Positions 22,844 to 34,200 of a stretch of 64,000 nt of DNA are shown here, piece after piece. This DNA comes from Solanum dulcamara (Eukaryota > Streptophyta > Magnoliopsida > Solanales > Solanaceae). The notes under the pieces were generated by a model that saw nothing but the letters and a program-made list of their open reading frames with translations, did not search any database and was not told where the DNA came from. A program made the position numbers and the translations under genes. The stretch's first letter is position 1; each line of letters opens with the position of its first letter. The stretch lies in NCBI RefSeq assembly GCF_947179165.1, contig NC_077245.1:14354740-14418739 (forward strand). Direction: 5' to 3'.

Positions 22844-25791
22844 GTGGCTTTGGATAGTGATGGTAGACTAGGGTCATGTTCTCGCTCATGGACGGGGACG
22901 AGGGTAAGGAGGGGTAAGTGGGTTAAAGGAGCGTCTAGACTGAGAATAGGTTCTTGGAACATTGGAACGTTAACGGGTAAATCCATAGAACTGGTTAAGA
23001 TTCTAAAGAAGAGAAAGATTAATATAGCCTGTGTTCAGGAGACAAAATGGGTAGGCTCTAAAGCTAAGGAGGTAGACGGGTATAAGCTTTGGTTTTCTGG
23101 TAAATCAAAGTATAGGAATGGGGTAGGCATTTTAATAGACAGTGATTTAAGGGATCAGGTGATGGAGGTTAGGAGAGTCAATGATAGGATGATGTCGATT
23201 AAAATGGTCATTCAAGGGATCACGTTGAACATTATTAGTGCTTATGCGCCGCAAGTGGGCTTACGCGAGGAGGATAAGAGGCACTTTTGGGAGGATTTGG
23301 ACGAGTTAGTGGGAGGCATACCACCTACTGAGAAGCTTTTCGTGGGAGGAGATTTCAATGGGCACATCGGGTCTATTCTAGGAGGGTATGATGATGTGCA
23401 TGGGGGCTTTGGCTTCGGGGACAGAAATGGAGGAGGAATCTCACTTTTGGATTTTGCAAGAGCTTTCGGGTTGGTGATAGCCAACTCGAGTTTCCCAAAG
23501 AAGGAGGACCACTTGGTAACCTTTCGTACTTCAGTGGCTAAAACTCAGATAGACTTTTTACTCCTTAGGAAGGATGATAAAGGTTTGTGCAAAGATTGTA
23601 AGGTCATCCCGATCGACAACCTTACAACCCGACATAAGCTCTTAGTGATGGATTTAGGGATCAAGATGATGAGGACGAGGAGGGTCGGGGAAGAACGACC
23701 TAGGATCAGATGGGGGAGTTTGACAACGGTTAGTGCCCTAGAGATGGGAGAGAAATTGAAGGATATGGGGGCCTGGGATAGTAGTGGGGATGCGAACGGT
23801 ATGTGGGATAAGACAGCTAGTTGCATTAGGGCTGTAGCAAGTGAAGTGTTAGGAGTCTCGACAGGTAGTTGTAGTCGACATCGAGGGGACTGATGGTGGA
23901 ATGGAGAAGTACAAGGAAAAGTGGAAGCAAAGAAGGTGGTAATGCTAAGTTGATGGAGAGCAAGGATGAGGTGGATAAGTGGACGAATGGGGAAATGTAT
24001 AAGATAGCGAGGAAGGAGGCGAAGTCGGCGGTTGCAACGGCAAAAACGGCAGCTTTTGAATGCCTTTATGCTGAACTGGAAGAGAAAGGCGGGGACAGGA
24101 AATTACTCAAGCTAGCCAGGGCCCGGGTGAGAAGGGCACGCGATGTGGATCAAGTGAAGTGCATTAAAGACGAACACGAAAAAGTATTGGTAGAGGAGAC
24201 CCTTATAACACAAAGATGGCAGTCATACTTCCATAAACTTTTGAATGACAAAGGGGACAGAGAAATTGTGTTGGGAGATTTGGAACATACAGGAAGTAGT
24301 CACGATATTGGGGGTTGTAGGAGTATTACGGGCGATGAGGTTAAAGATGTCGTTCGTAGGATGCGCTGGGAAAGAGCGATCGGACCTGACGAGATCCCTG
24401 GAGAATTTTGGAAGAGTGCGGGCTCGGTAGGTTTGGAATGGCTGACTAGGTTATTTAATGTCATCTTTACGATGGCAATGATGCCCATAGAATGGAGGTC
24501 GAGCATCATGATCCCTCTATACAAAAACAAGGGGGATAGCCAGAGTTACGACAACTATAGAGGTATCAAGCTTCTAAGCCATACTATGAAAGTGTGGGAA
24601 AGAGTGGTGAAGATGAGGGTGAGGAGAGGCGTGTCTATTTCAGAGAACCAATTCGGATTTATGCCGGGACGCTCAACTACGGAAGCCATCCATCTTATGA
24701 GGAGACTAATGGAGCAATATAGGGAGAGGAAGAGAGACTTGCATATGGTATTCATCGACTTAGAAAAGGCCTACGATAAAGTCCCACGAGAGATACTATG
24801 GAGATGTTTGGAGGCTAAAGGTGTACCTATAGCGTACATAAGGGTGATCAAGGACATGTACGAGGGTGCCAGAACTAGGGTAAGGACAGTAGGAGGGGAT
24901 TCAGAACACTTTCCAGTTGTGATGGGATTGCATCAAGGATCAGCTCTTAGTCCGTTTCTATTTGCCTTGGTGATGGATGTATTGACACGACAAATTCAAG
25001 GTGAGGTGCCATGGTGTATGCTTTTTGCGGACAACATAGTCCTCATCGATGAGACTCATAGCGGAGTTAACGCTAAGCTGGAAGATTGGAGACGCACCTT
25101 GGAGTCTAAAGGGTTTAAGTTGAGTAGGACCAAGACAGAGTACCTAAAGTGCCAGTTCAGTGAGACTCCTCAAGAGGTTGGCACGGAAGTTAGGCTCGGG
25201 GACCAAGCCATCCAAAAGAGAAGTAGTTTTAAGTACCTTGGTTCTATCATGCAAGGCAGCGGAGAGATCGACGAGGATGTCACATATCATATTGGAGTAG
25301 GATGGATAAAATGGAGGCTCGCCTCCGGTGTGTTATGTGACAAGAAGGTGCCACCACGACTTAAGGGCAAGTTCTACAAAGTGGTGGTTAGACCAGCTAT
25401 GTTATATGAGACGGAGTGTTGGCCAGTTAAGGTCTCCCACGTGCAAAAGATGAAAGTTGCCGAGATGAGAATGTTGAGATGGATGTGTGGGCATACCAGG
25501 AGCGACAGAATTAGAAATGAGGCTATTCGAGACAAGGTAGGAGTGGCCCCGGTGGAAGACAAGATGCGTGAAACGCGACTGAGATGGTTTGGGCATGTGA
25601 AGAGGAGAGTCCTAGAGGTACCAGTGCGGAGATGTGAGAGGTTGGCCATGGATGGTTTCAGAAGAGGTAGGGGTAGGCCGAAGAAATATTGGGGAGAGGT
25701 GATCAGATAGGACATGACGCATTTACGACTTACCGAGGATATGACCTTAAATAGGAGGGTGTGGAGGACACATATCAGGGTAGAAGGCTAG
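22844..25791 (+). pseudogene. RTE LINE polyprotein: APE endonuclease plus reverse transcriptase, inactivated
   Basis: The first frame (22844-23893) is an APE-type endonuclease: LRIGSWNIGTLTGKS, ACVQETKW, SAYAPQVG, GGDFNGHIGS, QIDFLLLRK and TRHKLLVMDL. A TGA at 23891-23893 replaces the first Trp of the family's WWNG motif, and a frameshift near 23940 moves to the second frame (23893-25710). That frame carries the RT blocks: [91 protein letters not shown] and [12 protein letters not shown], then the C-terminal GHVKRR and [14 protein letters not shown]. The catalytic FADD box reads FADN (D to N). A TAG at 25708-25710 stands where relatives have Gln, and the frame then continues to a natural stop at 25791. 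In an intact element this protein nicks the target and copies its own RNA there. Confidence 0.9.
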
Positions 25792-26909
25792 TACATAGTG
25801 GCATTATTCCCCCTTATCCGTAGGCGTATTAACGCACTGTGATTTCTTGTACTCTGATTTATGTTACTTATATTATGTATGTTATGTTATCTTATGTTAT
25901 TTATGGTATTATTTTACGATATCTACTGTTTTTTGGTGCTTTGATTATACTATTGTTTGGAACTCTTCTGTTATCTACTTTCCTACTTTTAATATTCTTG
26001 TCTGACTTTTTTTCTATGCTTCTATTGAGCCGAGGGTCTTTCAAAAATAGCCGTCCTACATTGGTAGGAGTCAGGTCTGCGTACACTTTACCCTCCCCAG
26101 ACCCCACGATGTGGGATTTCACTAGGTTGTTGTTGTTGTTATTGGAACCTCTGAAATGGAATTATGGTATCATCACTCATCAAATTTGATCTAATTGGGT
26201 ACACAAATGCTGATTTTGCAAGTGATAAAAATGACAAAAAAATACCAGTGAAACTTGTCAGATGCTGGGACAATCTTTAATATCTTGGCATTGCAAAAAA
26301 ATAGACTTCCGTAGCACTATCAACTACTGAAGCTGAATATCTTGCAGTCGGAAGTTGTGGAACTCAATTGCTTTGGATGATGCATCAATTACTTGACTAT
26401 GATTTATCCTATGAAGCTGTTCCTATTTTTTGTGACAATACTAGTGCAATTAGCCTGTCTAAATATATTGTGCATCATTCCATGAGCTAAGCATATTGAT
26501 ATTAAGCATCATTTTATTAGAGATCATGTAAAAAATAGAGATTTTATGCTTTAATTTGTTGACTTTGAAAATCAACTTGCTGATATTTTTACTAAACCCA
26601 TACTAGAGGAAAGACTTTGCTTTTTACGGAAAAATCTAGGTATCATAAATTTTTCAAATTAATTTTCTTTTTTTGCAAATTTTTTCTTGTGGTGAATTTT
26701 ATATTTCCGTGTTGAGTTCTCTGTAATTTTTTTCTTTTTCTTGGTGAATATTCTACTTCTCTTTTCTTGATTCTTGTTCCCTTTTTCAGAACTGCTCCTA
26801 AGTCCTTTCACATCCAATCTTCATTCACTCCCTCTCTTAACTCTTCATCTTCCTCTTCACCGTCTTTAAAACCCTTTTTTCTCTCCATAGTTGTCTCTCA
26901 CCATTCTCA

Positions 26910-28287
26910 ATGACTCGCACTCGTTCCATGACATTCTTAAAAAATGTGATCGACAACTCCTCTGGCCCGACGAGATTGATTTCCTCACACTCTCCTCTAG
27001 GTCCTCTGAAGCAGAGTCGTCCGCTAAACCTTCCTACTCCAAGAAATGACTCTCTCCTATCAAACAAAAGGAGAAAAAGAAAGCTCGGTCTTATTTCTCT
27101 GAATTTTTCAGTCAAAACGACATGCAAAACTTCTAGGGGATTGAATATAAGCAAAGGTTTGAAGCTTTCAAAAACAAACCCATTGTGATTGGTCGGGTAT
27201 TCAACTTAAAATAGTTGGATGATTCTCATTGTTAGATAAGTTCCTTTCTTCAAGCTCAAAATTGTGTCTTCTACTATGACTTTGTGGGCTTGAATGCTTT
27301 GAGGATCCTATCAGTATGTTTTATGCTAATCTTCGAATATCTGATGATAATGATGAGTTGGAAACTCTTGTTTTGGAAAATCGTATTGTTATGAATGATA
27401 AACTATTTAAATATATGTTTGGGTCTGAATTCTCTGGTGACATCCCTTATATGAATGGTTCGTGGCCTGATGACTTTGACCCTAATACTGACCCTAATAC
27501 AGACCTGTCTGATTTTGGACCTTGGTCTCTCTGCTTTGAGAATCATATCTTGGCTCATATAATTGCAACTACTCTCGTCCCTCAAAAAGGTTAGCTGAGC
27601 AGCATCTTTAGCAGGGATGCTTTTATTTTAGTCTATTGAAAAAAATATCGTATAAATTGGACATTATGGATTTGTGAGTACATATTTGAAAGTGCTGAAG
27701 ACTCTAGTCCCTCGGCTAGTTTACCTTATGGACTTCTCATATCTCGTATCATCATTGATTCTCTAGTAGATCTGTCAATCTTCAAACTTGTGGAAATCTC
27801 GGTTACCTATGACTCTAGGATCTTCTCTAGCATAGGTTATACTCTCATTGACAGGAAGTGGCATAAGAAGGACCTTTTGAAGGTGAGGATAGATGCTCCC
27901 AAAGTTACTCGTGTCTCTACTGACTCTGCTTCCCTCCTACTTAAGGAGGACAATGATATCAAGACTCGTTTAGACTCTATTGAGACTAACATGCAGGTAC
28001 TACAGGAGTCGATTGAGAAGATTCTGCAGCACAGCAAGGACACCAGTGCTAATCTTGGTAAACTTCGTCTTGCTATGGATTTCTTGAAAAATGATAGGGT
28101 TCGCTCTGTGAACAGGTTGATTATGCAAGTTGACTCTCCCCGTACAAGAGATGACTCTTCCAACAATGAGCTAGTTGTCTCTGTTCAAACCTCTTACTCT
28201 AACCTCTCGAAGGATGTTGACAGCTCATATGATTCCTTCTGCAGGAATGTTCTCAACACTCTTAAGTACTTTCTCGGCCATCGTTAA
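26910..28287 (+). pseudogene. Copia ORF3 remnant, 'putative plant transposon protein' domain
   Basis: Downstream of RNase H a separate reading begins MTRTRSMTFLKN (26910) and continues, broken by frameshifts and stops, to 28287. The middle part (27316-27594) contains DELETLVLENRIVMND, FSGDIPYMNGSWPDDF and DLSDFGPWSLCFENHILAHI, which I recognise as a domain found in many solanaceous repeat proteins annotated as putative plant transposon protein. The last part (27790-28287) contains TYDSRIFSSIGYTLIDRKWH and then a long helix with heptads (about residues 52-100, e.g. IKTRLDSIETNMQVLQESIE) that should form a coiled coil. The function is unknown. In other copia lineages, ORFs in this place have been called envelope-like, but no membrane segment is visible here. 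At least one frameshift (about 26990) and several stops make it a pseudogene. Confidence 0.65.
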
Positions 28288-28603
28288 ATCTATCTCTAAC
28301 TCTTAAAACTCTCTTTGGGGGATATGTCCCTCCTTTTTGTTGGACTGTAATATTGGGGCTTCTTTCCCATCACTCTAAATTGTCTTTATATTTTTTGTGG
28401 TGCTCTTATTATCGTGAATCTGTGCATTACTTATCTGCTATGTAGTTCTCCGTGCTCTTGTACATCCTTTTTGCTTGTATTCCTTTTTTATTATGCCAAA
28501 AGGGGAGAAGCAATAAGACAGGGGGAGCAGAAACGGAAGGAGGTCAACTACATAGAAAGGAAAGTTAACTACAAATTGTTGTCATTATCAAAAAATTGGA
28601 GAT

Positions 28604-29518
28604 TGTTAGCATTAAGATATTCTGAATAATGACTTGACTTTCTATTGCAAGAAATAAGTATATGCAAATCAAAAAGGAAAAGAGGTAGATCAAGACAAGA
28701 AAGAAGCTAATTGAATCAATTAGCAGACGTAGATCAAGAAAGCAAGATTGACATCAAATCAAGGAAACAGCTTCCATGCATCAAGGAAAGAAGGATTCAT
28801 CTATCAAAGAAGAAGAAACACTAAAGGAAAGAAAATCACACAAGAAAAAGAGCATTATGCGTACAAGGAAAGAGATCAAGCACATAAGTAAAGAAATATT
28901 CTGCACCAAATCAGAATATCTTGAAGAAGATCCTACAAAGGAAATACATGGACATATCTAATATGGACATGTATACTCAATTAAGGAATCACTAATCCTT
29001 GATTGAATGAAATCCCTTGGGTTCTCCCTATCAGATCTAAGGGTTAATTCATCATCAGAAGCCAATTATAAAAAGCCTCACGACTACTCCAAAGAAACCA
29101 CACAACTTCACTTGAACTTGTACTCATTTAATTCTTTCATCTTCCAAATACTCTGCACTCTTGCGGGAATACAATTGTAAATAAAAAGAGAGAGAAAGAG
29201 AGAAGTGTAGGTTATACAAGTAGATGTTGTGTCAATCATATGATCTATTGGTTAGAGACAAAAAGTATAACCAAATCTGTACTCTTGCCATTCTTCAAGA
29301 AGTTCTAAGGAAAACCCTTGTAACCTAAGGGGACTAGAAGTAGGCACCACATTGGTGTTCCGAACCAGCATCAATCTTTCTATCTTCATTTACTTTGCGC
29401 ATTTATATTATGTCTAGTTTAAGTTATTTGTCTGCTGGCCAAGTCGACTATCACTTTTAGACAGTCGACCATCAAATTTTTTAAATCACCCCCCCCCCCC
29501 CCTCCCTCTTAATCTTCA
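28604..29518 (+). repeat. 3' LTR of the ORF3-bearing copia
   Basis: Direct repeat of 18667-19606, about 915 bp. Near its end the left copy's C6 tract has expanded to about C16 (29489-29502). It is preceded by AAAAATTGGAGAT, a purine-rich stretch in the polypurine-tract position. Confidence 0.9.
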
Positions 29519-30239
29519 ATTTGAAGTTGAACAAAATTCTTCAAGATTTGTTTTTTGATCTTTTTATGATATGAAACTGTTTAAAGTTCACATTTTTATT
29601 AGATGGGTTGTGAACAACTATTGTTGTTTATGTTGTATTTGGCTTATTTTGAAGTTTCTACTTGGCTGGTAGGTAGTATTTGGAAGTTTCTATTGTTGAA
29701 GGATTCTTGCCAACAGACAATCTGCTAATGAATGAGGATGTTATGATTTTATATTCCTAAGGGATTTTAGTTGGGCTCAAAGAATGAACTACATGGTTTT
29801 CTTATTCTGGAAAGTTTGTTGCATTAAGAAATTTGGTAGAATGATTTTCTAATAGATGTCTTTACAAAGAATCTGTCTGTATGTTTTGTACTTTTTACCT
29901 AATTGTGAGGGTTGAAGAAGAGGAACAAGCTCTCATCCATCTTGTAATTGAAGATCAGAGGTTATGAATGCTGAAATTGATGACTGAAAATTACAGGCTC
30001 TATTTGCTATTTTCTGTTCCTGTTATCACCTAGTAATATTGTATTTCTTATTTTTGATATCTAGCATTATTCTTACTTTTGATATCTAACATCATTGGTT
30101 GTTACTGTGTTTCGATTACTGTACTATTTTATTGATTCATCATGTTAGTTGCTATTCTTTCTACACTATTTAGTTCTTCTTTGTACTGCACTCGAGCCGA
30201 GGGTTGTTAATGTTATAAGAGGGGTTTTAGTTCTAGTAA
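29519..30239. other. Right flank: second copy of the direct repeat, then unassigned sequence and an RTE 3' fragment
   Basis: 29519-29653 repeats 18541-18666. The sequence to about 30080 has no gene I recognise. At about 30090-30215 the text resembles the RTE LINE 3' UTR and ends CGAGCCGAGGGTTGTT, where similarity is cut off, so it is probably a truncated LINE end. Confidence 0.4.
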
Positions 30240-30444
30240 TATATCTCACCAACATGTTAAAAACTTAGAAAAACATGTAGAAACCTTAGAAGAAAAGTTA
30301 ACTGGATATGACGAGAACAGGAAAAAGCTTGCGGAGAACAAGAAATGGCTTTTGCAAAATGAGAATTACTTGGCAACTCTTCATAAGTTTTTACAAGCTA
30401 AATTTAGTAGTGAGTTGCCTAATTTCAACTTGGAGTCTTCTTAG
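30240..30444 (+). CDS. Possible terminal exon encoding a coiled coil (unrecognised)
   Basis: A pyrimidine-poor but usable AG (TTTTAG near 30230) is followed by an open frame: HVKNLEKHVETLEEKLTGYD, then ENRKKLAENKKWLLQNENYL, then KFLQAKFSSELPNF and a stop at 30442-30444. The heptad pattern (Leu at regular 3/4 spacing among Lys/Glu) predicts a coiled coil. I do not recognise the family; it could be the last exon of a host gene whose other exons are absent, or a transposon-encoded tail. No matching upstream exon was found in the flanking sequence. It has no known partner here. Confidence 0.3.
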
Positions 30445-30584
30445 TCTATATATAGATCTATATATAAACATATGTTGTTGCTTCAATTTTTTGCATTTTG
30501 ATTACACTAGCACTTGTGGTATCTTATGAAACTTATGTTTGGTTAGTACTAAAACCGTCTCATATAAGATAAGAGATCTAATAA

Positions 30585-31275
30585 AAATATGATGAAAGGG
30601 AGAAGTGCGCGGAAGCCATGGGAATGGGAGGCATCGGAAAGACATAATTGCTTATCTATTTTTCCATTTTGATTAGAAAAATAAATGATTATATCTTTCG
30701 ATTCCTACCACTCCAATAACCTCTCAAACTTCATCCCTTTCCACTTCATAGCTTATTTACTGACAACTACAGATTCCCTCTCCTCAATTTGAGAAATATT
30801 CAAAACTAAATCATAAAATCGCAAAGATTAAAAAAACGAATTAAATTTCGTATAAACGTAAAATAGGTAAAAATAATAAATAAATAAATAAAAAGTGCAG
30901 AAAAAAGCCATCAGTAACCAAAGTTCATCCCCAGAAGCTTAAGGCTATAGTACGGTCCGCATCATGGCTTGATCTTTTGAAAGATCGCATCATATGGCTC
31001 ATATATATATATAAAAAATAAGAAAATAAAAATAAAAAGAGCTCAGAAAGTATTATGGGTATGAGAAATTTCACATCACTGATATCAGAGTGGTGCATGA
31101 CTTTCTCTAGATTTCATCACAGCCCAAATTAAACATTAAAAATATGCGTTGTGTGAAAGTGAGAAAGAAGTAGTAGTTGAGAAGCTGAGATCTGTTTGTT
31201 AATGGTGGGTATGGAGGAATATATAAAGTTAAAAGCAGAAAGCGTAGAGGTGGCTGATTTGAAACCCTAATAGGA
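30585..31275 (-). pseudogene. Diverged second copy (B) of the 35.3-35.65 kb promoter/ORF region
   Basis: Read on the minus strand it parallels the 35,320-35,650 copy: a TATA-like TTTATATATTCC (about 31226), AGATCTCAGCTTCTC, GAAATTTCTCAT, then GGAAAGGGATGA and finally CCTCCCATTCCCATGGCTTCC. A roughly 330-bp extra segment (about 30740-31060) separates the leader from the ORF-like part. The reading that in copy A gives VERDESIRKLLVVGG is interrupted here by a stop after VERDEV. It is therefore a decayed paralogue. Confidence 0.4.
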
Positions 31276-34200
31276 TGAATATGGGCTTTTCAGTCATGGG
31301 CCTGATAAATTGAGAGAAGAATTGGGATAGGGATAGGATTCTACTTCTATTTATTCTTTATTCTCAATTTAATATTATTCTCTCTGTTTTTTTCACAACA
31401 TTAATCACTCTTTATATTTATTTTGAATAAGGATAAAGATAAAAATTAATAATTAATTATATTTTTTTCAGAAAAGATTCATAAATACTCGTATCTATGG
31501 GGAAAAAAAAAGCTCATAAATACCTTCTTCTATCTTTCGTTCTAAAAAATAATTTTTTATTTATTTAAATTCTTAATATATCTCATACTAAAATATTTAA
31601 AATATATAAGTCTAACTACATATTTGAAATGAAAAAACAATCTTTATCTTATCAATTTTTTTAGTAATAGAGAGTAAAGAAAAAATGATAACATTTGGCT
31701 AATTAATATATTCATAGACTTAATGATTTATTCTAAACATCTAAAGAAAATAACTATTTATTGATTCAAATTATAAGAAAGAAGATTTTCTAATAAGATA
31801 TCTATTTAATAACTTTTTTAATTTAGTAAAATTTATATTGGAGATCTTTTTTACCAACACATCGCTTATTTCATTGCCTAACCATGAGGGTAATCAATTT
31901 TTTAAAAATATTAAAAAATAAAAAACAACATAAACAACTCTAGATTTTACTAACATAATGACCGCTAATGATACTTCGAGGACATTTGTTGCATCACATG
32001 TGATCTCTTATTATGTTTGTTTATGATAACGCTAATGATACATCCTTCTACTGATAAATTTTAGTGAATTAATTAGAATATGATGTTGAGATCTAACCAA
32101 TCTAGTAATGTTCTTTACACGATTATCTTCAATTAAAGATTTCGAGCACAAATAATTTTTAAAAAATAAAAGAATATATTTTTTTAGTATAAATAACAAA
32201 ATCATGATTTTTTATTTGGTAAAAGTTTAATCAATATTAAAATCATAAATAGCAGATATATAATTATAAATAGATAACAAAGACTAATGGTAATCTCAGA
32301 CAAAGGTGGAAGGGGGTACTCTTGAATTCAAAACAAAGGTTGAGGTTATTTTAGATCAAAATGTGAAGAAAGGTATTTTGAATCATTTTTAATAGGTTAA
32401 GGGTATTGTTAAGCAAAAAAAAAAAATAGGTTCAAGGCTTTTTAAACGAAAAGATAAAAGAAGGATATTTATAAGTTTTTTTCCATAAGTGAGGGATATT
32501 TATGAGCCTTTTCCCTAATTTTTTTAAGAGAAAATGCTCAAATATGCCATCGAACTTTTAAAAAAGGCACATTTATGCCATCTGTTAAAAGTTTGGCTCA
32601 TTTATGTCATTTTCGTTTGAGAAAAGGCTCATCCATGTCATTATTTATTAACTAAAATGACATAGATGAGCTAAACTTTTAACGAATAGGATAGATGAGC
32701 TTTTTTTCAAAGCTCGATGGCATATTTGAAACCTTTTTCATTTTAAATAATAGTTTAGTTAATGACGTAGCCGAATCATAATTGACCACATGTACAAAAT
32801 AGTTTTGCGAAACGAAAAATATTTCCAGTTAACAAATAATGACATGAATGAGTCTTTTCTCAAATGAAAATGACATAAATAAGTCAAACTTTTAACGAAT
32901 GACATAAATGAGCCTTTTCTCAAAACTTAATAGCATATTTGAGCTTTTTTTCTTTTTTTAATAAAACAATTATTTTGGACCATCTATTTTTTTAATAGTA
33001 AGAATGGCAAGTGAAGTGGAGCGCATGGAGTATATGAGTAATGTGTATTAATTTAATTTAAGGCATAATACGTAATCAACTTCTTAAACTTATCAAGACT
33101 TAGAATATCCCATTTAGACACTCAAATTAAATCACATTTCAATTGAACATCTAAACTCCTAATTATACAATAAAATATTATAATTATTTAGATTCAAATT
33201 TCAAAAAAGGTTGATATATTTTCATTTGTCTATTAAATAATTAACCATATAAAATATATAATCTACTTTAATTATACATATCAATCTCAAATAGAAAATA
33301 AATAGAGTTTTAATACTTAATGAGATGTGAATGTCATATAAGACATAGGAGCAGTTTTACTTTATGTTTTATAAAAAGTTCATACTATTGAAATTATGTT
33401 TCAAACGCACAAGTTTAGTTCTAAAACTTTATACTTAAGTGTTTATACTATTAAACTTATATCTCAACACACAAATTATGCTGACTGAATTTATGCCCAG
33501 ACAATTTTTTTTAAAAGATATGTCTTGTAAATTCGATAGTATTAAATTTACGACTTACACATTAGGTCATAATTAAAGATATTTATCAATCAAGTTCTCC
33601 TAAATGTTGGATAGACACAAGTTTGGTATTCAAGCGCAGAGAGCAAGAAGAACATGCCAATAGTCCAGCAGAGTATACCATGAGGTTTTCTTTTCCTGCA
33701 ACATATTCTAACTTATTTAGCAATTAGAAAATATTGCATACAATTTGGTGGTTTAACATTATTAGAAGAAGGCGGAATGTTCGGAGACTCCTGTATTTGA
33801 TTCTATTTGTCATCTAAGTCCTTTTACTCATAACTTTGTTAGATGAACAGTTAAAGTTATTAAAATACATTATTTTAAACTCCTTTAATTATATGTGTCT
33901 CTCAATCACGCTTATATAGATAACACATCACTATCCACATCAGATATAAATTATCACATATTTTTAATTACAAATAATATATTTTTTTAAAGAAATTTCA
34001 AACCCATCTCCAAAGTTCTTTTTACTCGATTTCTTCTCTTTCCGGATCTTTCATCTATTTTGCTATTTAGATCTTATCTTATCTTTTTATTTTTTTCTTC
34101 CCTTTGTAAATTTCCTATGTTGAAGAGGAATAGAAACAAGTAAATCTTTATTATGATATTTTATTATAATTATTTTTTGTTATTTAATGATGGTGATAAA

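Larger units (their letters stand above)
21497..26140 (+). mobile_element. RTE-type LINE unit with a captured host-gene 5' segment
   Basis: The unit is bounded by a direct repeat of the copia target, ATTGGAACCTCTG(G)AAA, at 21480-21496 and 26141-26155. The right copy is the native copia reading. The 3' end has the solanaceous RTE signature: GAGCCGAGGGTCTTTC (about 26027), GTCTGCGTACACTTTACCC, CCAGACCCCACGATGTGGG and a GTTGTTGTTGTT tail directly against the right duplication. The 5' portion (21497-22462) is not LINE. It holds an inverted RTE 3'-end fragment and an unspliced stretch of a CPN20 gene. The LINE proper starts near 22463, with a leader rich in AAGATC and CCGGCG words. Because one target duplication encloses everything, the simplest reading is a single retroposition of a chimeric transcript (5' transduction). 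Confidence 0.75.
18667..29518 (+). mobile_element. Large Ty1/copia retrotransposon with a third ORF, reverse transcriptase mostly deleted
   Basis: LTRs lie at 18667-19606 and 28604-29518, and the primer-binding site TGGTATTAGAGC (19609-19620) follows the left LTR by two bases. Gag remnants start near 19665; the CCHC knuckle CYTCEKIGHKSFNC is at 20186-20227; protease has WVIDSGCSRHM with DSG at 20381-20389; GAG-pre-integrase and integrase run from 20740 to about 21420 with WHRKLEH, HSDYG and SPQQNGV. Similarity then jumps to the end of RT (AVKRIIRYLIGTS, about 21450-21490), so most of RT, including the YVDD box, is missing. An RTE LINE unit interrupts here, and RNase H resumes at about 26150-26640 (ALSTTEAEYLAVGSCG). 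ORF3 follows at 26910-28287, then purine-rich tracts (AAAAGGGGAGAAG at about 28498) next to the 3' LTR. Stops and frameshifts are frequent. No 5-bp target duplication is found: flanks are ATTAC and ATTTG. Confidence 0.85.

Noticed and set aside
30590..30650. P-loop-like MGMGGIGKT read as an NLR resistance-gene remnant
   Set aside because: It is followed at once by a stop, and no RNBS, GLPL or MHD motif lies on either side. The same text appears in the 35.3 kb copy, where the opposite strand offers a better start region. Kept only as an open observation.
30960..30985. Small hairpin GATCTTTTGAAAGATC near GATGC/GATGA boxes as a box C/D snoRNA
   Set aside because: The C and D boxes are not correctly spaced or paired with a terminal stem, and no guide region could be recognised.
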